DNA of 64,000 bases, from NCBI GenBank assembly GCA_036346205.1, contig JARFJB010001278.1, positions 6,930,501-6,994,500 of the forward strand, given 5' to 3'. How positions within the stretch are numbered: position 1 is the stretch's first letter; the number at the start of each line of letters is the position of its first letter. Below, piece by piece: positions 57,722-64,000 of this stretch. The position numbers and the translations under genes are program-made. The notes under the pieces were generated by a model that searched no databases, was not told the DNA's origin, and saw only the letters and a program-made list of their open reading frames with translations. The DNA is from Vesta saturnalis. Its lineage: Eukaryota > Arthropoda > Insecta > Coleoptera > Lampyridae.

Positions 57722-60461
57722 TTACATGGTATTATATAAAGGATTACGACGTGCTTTTATATTTATCTTAGCTAATGGATGACTTTTTCCAAATTGTTGC
57801 TGCTTTAGACTCGCTTTGGCAATAACAGTAGCAACAACTACATTAGGAGTTGTATTTTTTATAGGTGCTATCGGTGGTCGCTTCGAGTGATTTCCTACCG
57901 TTTTATCTGTATGTAATTTATTTTTATTAAAGCTGCTAATTAACGGAGTTTGTGTAGCTCTTGATGTGTTATTTTCGTTGGAAACTTCTATACAAGAAAA
58001 TCGTCCATTCCGATGTTGATTATTAGGCATTAATATTTTTGGTCGGAGATGAACTTGTGGTTCTTGTTTTGTACAATGTTCAAATTTACCAATTAGCATC
58101 TTAAAACTTAAATCTTCTCCTGAATCGGAATTACTCGGACTCAAATCACACTTATCCTTTTCAATATGAATACTTTGTGGAGATGAAGGTAAACTTTTAT
58201 GTTTTGAGCTATCATCTTGAGCAATTTCAACATTAGTTTGATTCATTCGCTCAACATTTGTACCAGTCTTTGCTTCAAATTCTTTTTTTAAACTTTGAAC
58301 AATACCAGAAACATTATGATCAGGTTCTGGTGGTAGTTCTTCCTTTAATACTCTCGAATCTTTTAATGTCTCCATAAAAAGTTTGTGCTGCTTAACAGAA
58401 AAACACTGTGCAGTAGATATCACATTTAAATTTGATGAATCTCTATTTAGTTGACTAATCGATGAAACGTTTGATGTTGAACGAGAAAGTGAACACTCTT
58501 GAGGTATAATATCGATCGAAGACCTTTCTGGTGCGCTTGCTGATAATCGAGAACCGTTGTATATATTTAAATTATTTTCTTTCGAATTTACTATGTTAAT
58601 TTCCGGTGATATGGCACTAGAAAAAGTTTCCTGGGTCTCCTTCTCTGGCATATTTTCTATTAGAGTTAAATTAAATGCCTCTACCACATTTTCCCGTTCA
58701 GGAAATTGAAGCGTTTCTAAAGATGGAGATTTTCCTAGTTCGTTTAAAAAACCTTCCTCTAATTTTTGTTTAGTTCGCTTAACTGCTCCTGGATGCCAGG
58801 AAAATTCATCCTTATCGTATACACTGGAATTACCAACTGTGTCTACACTATGCAAGGTTTTTTCACCCTTCTCATTCATGTAGTACACAGGACCCCCAGG
58901 CCGCATATCGTAAGATCCCCACGAACTGTTTCTGGAAGGTAAAGTGCGAGTATCACCGGAACCCAGTGAGCTATGTCTCGAGGGTGCTTCACGAGTTTCA
59001 CTGTGATAGCCCAACACTACAGCACTGTCGTATGATCCCCAAGAACTTTGTCTTGATGGACAATCTCTTGGTGAGTCTTCGGTGATTTCCGTAATGTTGG
59101 GAGGTAATAGGGGAATAACAGAATTGCGTTGCTGCTTCCTTTCTTCACGATCAAATACGCGATCTAGCTGATTAGAAAAAGGATCGCTGTCTTTACACAA
59201 TTTAGATTTAGTATTTAACACTTTATTTTGAAATGTATCAGGAACTTTGTTTGCGGTATTGTTATAGGGCACAGTATGACTGCATGCTTCTACCGGTTGA
59301 AGCACTGTTGAAGCAGTCCACATTGTTTGTTCGGGTTCACATTCGTTACTATTTACACTACAATTAAAATCACAGGCATTATTGGTTGAGTCATTAGACG
59401 AAATTGTACTAACAGGTTGATTCTCTCCCGGATCCCAAATTTCTTTTTTAACAAGTACGGCGCGAAGCATAGGAGGTGTTAGTTTAGCTTGGGTTAAATC
59501 ATCATCTAAAGGGTTATCGGAGGAACTATTTAAATTGTGTATCGGTGAAGGAGGTTTAGAATTAGAAGGTGATTCATCAGCGTGTCCGATGTTTAAGATT
59601 AATTTTTTACGACTTGTATCTTTTTGCAATTCAAACTCATTCACTATTTGCTTAACGTTAGCTAAAATTGCCTCAGATTCTAATGAATCAGCTGTTTGAA
59701 GATGTCCAGGTAAATGCCTGATTTGGTTAGGTGAAACGCTGTATGATTCTCCATTATCACAGGGTAATAAAACGTTTCTGTGAAGTTTTGTAACACTTTT
59801 ATGACGTCGTAATGAACCTAATGATTCTTTCGATAATGATTTCTTGTTAAGGTTTTCTAATGAACGAAATGGCGTGACGGATGTTGATAGTATTTCGGTA
59901 TCTTCGGTATTTTCGGGTGACCAAGATTTTGGTCTAGTTCCTAATTGCCGCAAGTCTTGTCCTGATAGTGTGGTTTGCAAAACGGCGCTTCTGGATAAGG
60001 CTTGCAGAAGTGGAGTAGGTTGACTGCCTGGTGGTAGAGAACGTTCACCTTTTTCACCTGGAGATTTTAAATTTGTTTCCGATTTCGACCGTTGAAGTTT
60101 TTCTTTATTTTTCATCGCATCTAAAATACCTTGATATGTTTCGAGTTGTGCTACAAAACTTGTATTTGGTTTAATGCAACTTCGTTTTTCTTTAACATGC
60201 TGCATTGCCGTTTTAAAATCCCAATTGTATGCTTTCATTGCGTAAGCAATTACAACTGACGCCGATCGACTAATCCCCATTTTGCAATGCACTAATACTT
60301 TTGAGCCTTCTTTCCTTGCTTTTGTTATGTATTTGTATGTGTTGTCCCAATACTTGAGTAAGTCTGTCTTTTCATCGTCGTATACTCGAATGTTTAAATA
60401 GTCAAATGTGCCTGGAAAAAAGTTGTCTATTTCTCGGGTCACGTTTAGAATATGTCGAACG
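57722..60461 (-). CDS. ssh: Slingshot protein phosphatase, last coding exon (catalytic domain and tail)
   Basis: The exon starts at 60461 after TTTCAG, completing a Gly codon, and reads VRHILNVTREIDNFFPG. The dual-specificity phosphatase domain follows with general-acid aspartate in RVYDDEKTDLL and the P-loop HCKMGISRSASVV (Cys and Arg present), ending near QLETYQGILDA. The remaining roughly 780 residues are disordered and Ser-rich. They include three PSRxSSxGSxD repeats (about 58900-59065), RSKSETNLKSP and SLGSLRRHKSV. Slingshot dephosphorylates and activates cofilin and thereby controls actin turnover; its tail binds F-actin and 14-3-3 in known members. Stop is at 57722-57724. The frame is intact. 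Confidence 0.95.
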
Positions 60462-60603
60462 CTGAAACAATTGAATTACGGTTAGTGATATGTTAAAGAG
60501 TGTTTGTGTAAAGCGGAATACTGGATGCTGTGCGAGGAAATAAAAGCTGTGGAAGCAAAACTGGTAATTAAAGGAAAGTGATTTAGCCAAAAGTGATACT
60601 TAC

Positions 60604-61068
60604 CCATTTCTCTGAAGTTCTTCATAATTGGAAGCATTCCATTCGGATCCCAAATAAACGTGGTCAAATATTTCTGTAGGTGCGTCCATTTGTCCCAGTA
60701 TGGTTAACATTTCTTGATCAATGAACGATTTGTATTCAGCTAAATTCATATCTAATTCCTCTTCTAACTTAATTCTAATGCATTTACTTGTAACTTCATC
60801 CAAATCGACGCTCATCATAATTTCTTTCAAAGTCGATCTAATAACCCTTTCAGCTTCCTCCCTCTCTGTAGGTTTCGTGCGAATGGAATCAGGTGAAGGT
60901 GGACGTTTCGATTCCAAGTCATCCATTGCATGCCATTCGTTAAGGCATGATCTATCCGATTCAATTTTTTGTTCATAATAATCAACCCAATCGTGCGATA
61001 GACCTCCTTGAAAATAATTTTCTTCGCGCGCTTTCGAACTCGCTTTGTGAAGGGTCTGAAGTGCTGAC
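60604..61068 (-). CDS. ssh: Slingshot protein phosphatase, penultimate exon
   Basis: The acceptor TTACAG precedes 61068 and the donor ATGG|GTAAGT follows 60604. The exon is 465 bases, with one base completing the previous codon and two bases left for the next. It encodes SALQTLHKASSKAREENYF, SCLNEWHAMDDLESKRPPSP, then the DEK-C-like segment (EEAERVIRSTLKEIMMSVDL to EYKSFIDQEMLTILGQ) and the start of the phosphatase domain, IFDHVYLGSEWNASNYEELQ. This order (end of the SSH A/B region, DEK-C, DSP) is diagnostic of slingshot. An upstream in-frame extension to 61190 is intronic. N-terminal exons are beyond the window or not recognised. Confidence 0.95.
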
Positions 61069-61789
61069 CTGTAATAAAGTAAATATTTAAAAAATGCGGT
61101 TTTTAGATAAGAGAATTGATAAAATAGGGAATCTCCGGAATTGTAAATGATATCGCGGTCACGGCGAGCACGACCATGACAGGAAGTCATGATATGAAAC
61201 GGTAGGCGAAAAACATAATGATTTATTTAGGGAAGAAATTAACAATAACCCATTCAATGAATCAGATAAGTGTAATATCGACAAATGTATCGTAAAACCG
61301 TTTTTTTTCATGTAGAAGGTCAACCAGTCATAAATGTTTTATTAACAATCTATTAATCGGGTTTGTTTAATAAATTATTAAACATTACTATTGTGAAATA
61401 TGCAACGCTTGAAAAAAATTGCTGCTTGTTTCTGTAATAATAATAAAACTAGTCAGGTAAACAATCAAGCACCTTGAAATGTATTTAAAAATGTAAATAC
61501 GTACATGCCGCTTACAAAGTAACACGAGTACAAGAAATCTTACGTTCACAAACATTACGGATACAAACGGATACAATCCACAAATAAAAAAAATGTAATT
61601 AGCGTTTTCAACATAATGTCGTTATGCATTTTTTCCTCATGAGATGCAAAATCTCCAAATTAAGTAGATAAAAGAAATAGGACAATGTAACTCATGACGA
61701 AAATATAAAATTAAAAAAAACACTCCAATCCAGTTTTATATGTAGAGCATTTCATTAACTATTGCAAGTATCAATACTGAAGAGCTGTT
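61069..61789. other. ssh intron, no other feature
   Basis: AT-rich intron sequence. The ORF at 61388-61576 has no recognisable content. Confidence 0.5.
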
Positions 61790-61851
61790 TAAGCATTTCG
61801 GGAAGGAATCGAACCTGAGACCACCTAGGGACTACTGCGCTAGTACTGATG
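61790..61851 (-). mobile_element. tRNA-like SINE fragment beside the mariner
   Basis: On the minus strand TAGCGCAGTAG fits the A-box consensus and GGTTCGATTCC the B box about 30 bases later, followed by TTCCCGAAATGC. Spacing and the missing 5' part indicate a tRNA-derived SINE or pseudogene. The mariner insertion begins 2 bases beyond it. Confidence 0.5.
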
Positions 61852-61853
61852 TA

Positions 61854-63344
61854 CAGGGTTCCCCATAATAGGCTACCCATTTTAATATTTGCATTAAAAT
61901 TTTTTTAGTTAACAAAACAAACTATTTATTATACTAAATTACAGCTAACTCTTTGGGATTTATGATAACTTATAAATATTTGGCTAATTTAATTCTAACT
62001 TTTAAAAATCACGTCTTCTAAATGACCTCCATCAACTTCAACACATTTTTGAATATTAGATAAAAAGTGGTTCATTACACGGCGTAGCAAACCTTCGTCT
62101 ATTCCTTCAACTTCTTCACGAATTTTGACTTTGAGTTCCTCGATTGTACCTGGACGACTCGCAAACACTTTGGCTTTTAAATATCCCCACAGGAAAAAAT
62201 CGGGTGCCGTTAAGTCAGGGGACCTCGAAGGCCAAGGCAAATGTCCGAATCGAGAAATGAGTCGGCCATTGAACATTTCTCGCAGAACACTCATTGAGTT
62301 TATGGCGGTATGAGCTGTTGCCCCATCTTGTTGGAATAGTAAGGCATTGTTTAGTAATCCTCGTCTATTTAATTCTGGAATGAGGAATGTCTCTAGCATG
62401 TTTACGTAGCGCTCGGATGTTACTGTTACAGCGCGGTTATTTTCATCCTCAAAAAAATATGGACCAATAATACCAAAAGATCCTACTCCACACCACACAA
62501 CAACTTTTGGATTATGGAGGTTCTGTGTAAAGATTTCACGAGGATTTTCATTTGACCAGTATCTAAAATTTTGTTTATTAACCATACCGTTCAAATAAAA
62601 ATTTGCTTCGTCGCTCATTAGGAGACTGTGAATTGCTTCTTGATGTAAATCCAAAAATTCTTGACAAAATGCTAACCTTGCTTCTTTATCTTGATTAATA
62701 AGGTGCTGTGCCATTTGGTATTTATAGGGATGAAATTTTAAATCCCTTTGAAGAATTCGATCTAAGCTTCCCTTTGATATTCCTAGGATAAGGGTTTGTC
62801 GATTAGCAGACCTTTTAAAACTTCTCGTAAACGCAATTTTAACTCTTTCAATATTTTCTGGTGTACGAACTGTTCTTCGACGTCTAGGCTTCTTCAAATT
62901 TTGTACAGAACCATTTTCACGCCAATGACGAACCCATAACTTAACAGTTTTACGATTTGGCGCGTGACCCCTATTGTTTTTATTAAACTGACGCCGGAAT
63001 GCACGCCTAACTTCTTCTCTCGAATTGCTTCTTATGTAAGTTTCTACACAAAACACACGTTGTTGAACTGAGTAATCCATGAAAGTTCAAACGGATGTTG
63101 AAATAATGTCTCAAAGCAAAAAATTAAATAATTATTGATGAAAACTAACAAACTTCTCGTAGTAAAATGACGTTACACGAAATTATTAATTTATAACTTA
63201 TTTGTGACAGGCGCCCACCTGTTTAATAATTAACTTAAATCCCAAAGACTACAGAAGATAATCCCACGGAGAACAACTTATTTAGTTATCTCGTAGGGAA
63301 TTTATTAATAAAATAAAATGGGTAGTCTATTATGGGGAACCCAG
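61854..63344 (-). mobile_element. Intact DD41D mariner (rosa-like), 1,491 bp
   Basis: Inverted ends of about 28 bp, C(A/T)GGGTTCCCCATAATAG(G/A)CTACCC, are flanked by TA on both sides (61852-61853, 63345-63346). The two ends differ at only about two positions. A single uninterrupted transposase frame fills the interior. Located in an intron of ssh, same orientation as the gene. Confidence 0.95.
61995..63080 (-). CDS. Mariner-type transposase, 361 aa, apparently intact
   Basis: The ATG at 63080 gives MDYSVQQRVFCVETYIRSNS, a helix-turn-helix region of the DUF4817 kind, followed by a second HTH (TRSFKRSANRQTLILGISKG). The catalytic domain has LLMSDEANF (first aspartate), LFQQDGATAHT (second) and PDLTAPDFFLWGYLKA (third). 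I count 41 residues between the second and third aspartates, which is the DD41D spacing of the rosa group. The enzyme cuts and pastes the element at TA sites. No stop or frameshift is seen, and the length is normal for the superfamily. Confidence 0.95.
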   Translation of the reverse strand: MDYSVQQRVFCVETYIRSNSREEVRRAFRRQFNKNNRGHAPNRKTVKLWVRHWRENGSVQNLKKPRRRRTVRTPENIERVKIAFTRSFKRSANRQTLILGISKGSLDRILQRDLKFHPYKYQMAQHLINQDKEARLAFCQEFLDLHQEAIHSLLMSDEANFYLNGMVNKQNFRYWSNENPREIFTQNLHNPKVVVWCGVGSFGIIGPYFFEDENNRAVTVTSERYVNMLETFLIPELNRRGLLNNALLFQQDGATAHTAINSMSVLREMFNGRLISRFGHLPWPSRSPDLTAPDFFLWGYLKAKVFASRPGTIEELKVKIREEVEGIDEGLLRRVMNHFLSNIQKCVEVDGGHLEDVIFKS

Positions 63345-63346
63345 TA

Positions 63347-64000
63347 TATGCAAAACGTAAGTCAATTTGATAATAACCACGATTCGACGGATAGAAAAAA
63401 TTTTGACGAATTTTAATAAAGCTGTGAGGGTTGACTCACATGCAAAGGTGCTATATCCAACCTGGTAAAGAAAATTTGAAATTGTCTACATATATAAAAT
63501 TTGCTAATTAACCTTTCCTAACAGTTAGCAATCCAACTTTGATAAACTAGCGACAGAAGAAATATACGAAAACGCCCAAATTTTGAAGATATTAATTATC
63601 GAGTGACAAAAATGTCGCCTATCTAGCACCTACTTACAGGTACCAAAAATTAAATGTAAATTTTTCTGAAAAAGGAAGCTTGTGGGGAAAAGTCAAACAC
63701 TCTCCTTGACAACGTTCAATTGCAAACTAAAACCCACATTCCTCCCCTTTCTTCTTCCAACGGGAAGATTCTAATTTGACACCCATATTTGAAATAGTGA
63801 AAATTCTTAACAAGAGCAAAAAAGGAAGAAGTCTGATTTGTTTATGACGTTCGCTTTGCACACTAAAGAAGGAAGTTTCCAATTTAAGAAATGACAAATA
63901 TAGATGGCGTGTAAGAAAAAATTAAACATACCTATTGCAATTCCATAATGAGTTTGTAACAATACACCGTTGATTAACAACCATTATCACTCTTAAATCT
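63347..64000. other. ssh intron, no gene recognised
   Basis: I looked on the minus strand for the slingshot N-terminal exons and found none. A GTATGT donor-like site at about 63930 has no convincing coding sequence before it. Confidence 0.4.

Noticed and set aside
61069..61190. N-terminal extension of the ssh exon to 61190
   Set aside because: An acceptor (TTACAG) lies at 61069, and the peptide upstream of it does not resemble slingshot.

Overview
The window is AT-rich eukaryotic nuclear DNA. It has GT-AG introns, polyadenylation signals, microsatellites and many classes of transposable element. Slingshot phosphatase, an SMG6-like gene, a Polinton with a hemipteran/hymenopteran-style gene set and a DD41D mariner point to an insect. 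The order cannot be fixed from the sequence alone.

Three host genes can be supported. (1) An SMG6-like nonsense-mediated-decay factor on the minus strand is represented by one coding exon (6504-7328) and an inferred 5'UTR exon. (2) A WD40-repeat protein on the plus strand lies head to head with it. It can be assembled from seven exons between 7821 and 33746 with consistent splice phases (about 393 aa), and introns 1 and 6 (about 13 and 11 kb) are filled with transposon debris. (3) slingshot (ssh), the cofilin phosphatase, on the minus strand has its last two coding exons at 57722-61068 and continues upstream beyond the window.

Everything else recognisable is mobile. At 1-4574 a decayed repetitive arthropod gene of unnamed family is interrupted by a 3.0-kb foldback element (874-3876) with a perfect 9-bp target duplication. 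WD40 intron 1 holds a broken LINE (14.0-16.8 kb), a long-TIR mariner relative (16779-19019) and a fossil Ty3/gypsy pol. Intron 6 holds a hairpin of two tRNA-like halves, diverged satellites and two broken LINEs. A tRNA-derived SINE candidate follows the gene.

The largest element is a full-length Polinton/Maverick (35411-52663), with 34-bp detectable terminal inverted repeats and a 6-bp CAAGCG duplication. It carries protein-primed DNA polymerase B and one unknown ORF on the plus strand. On the minus strand it carries chromodomain integrase, packaging ATPase, capsid-type proteins, adenain-like protease, a phospholipase A2-domain protein and several uncharacterised genes. All are damaged by frameshifts or stops. 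A 4.5-kb Ty3/gypsy LTR retrotransposon (44438-48980, GTTCA duplication) sits between its two capsid-type genes. Downstream are a LINE 3' fragment of the same family as the 14-kb copy, a decayed hAT transposase with a TTF-type zinc finger and, inside an ssh intron, an apparently intact DD41D mariner (61854-63344) inserted beside a tRNA-like SINE fragment.

The most promising undescribed material is the foldback element with its minisatellite core, the tRNA-like hairpin that shares sequence with that core, and the unassigned Polinton genes.
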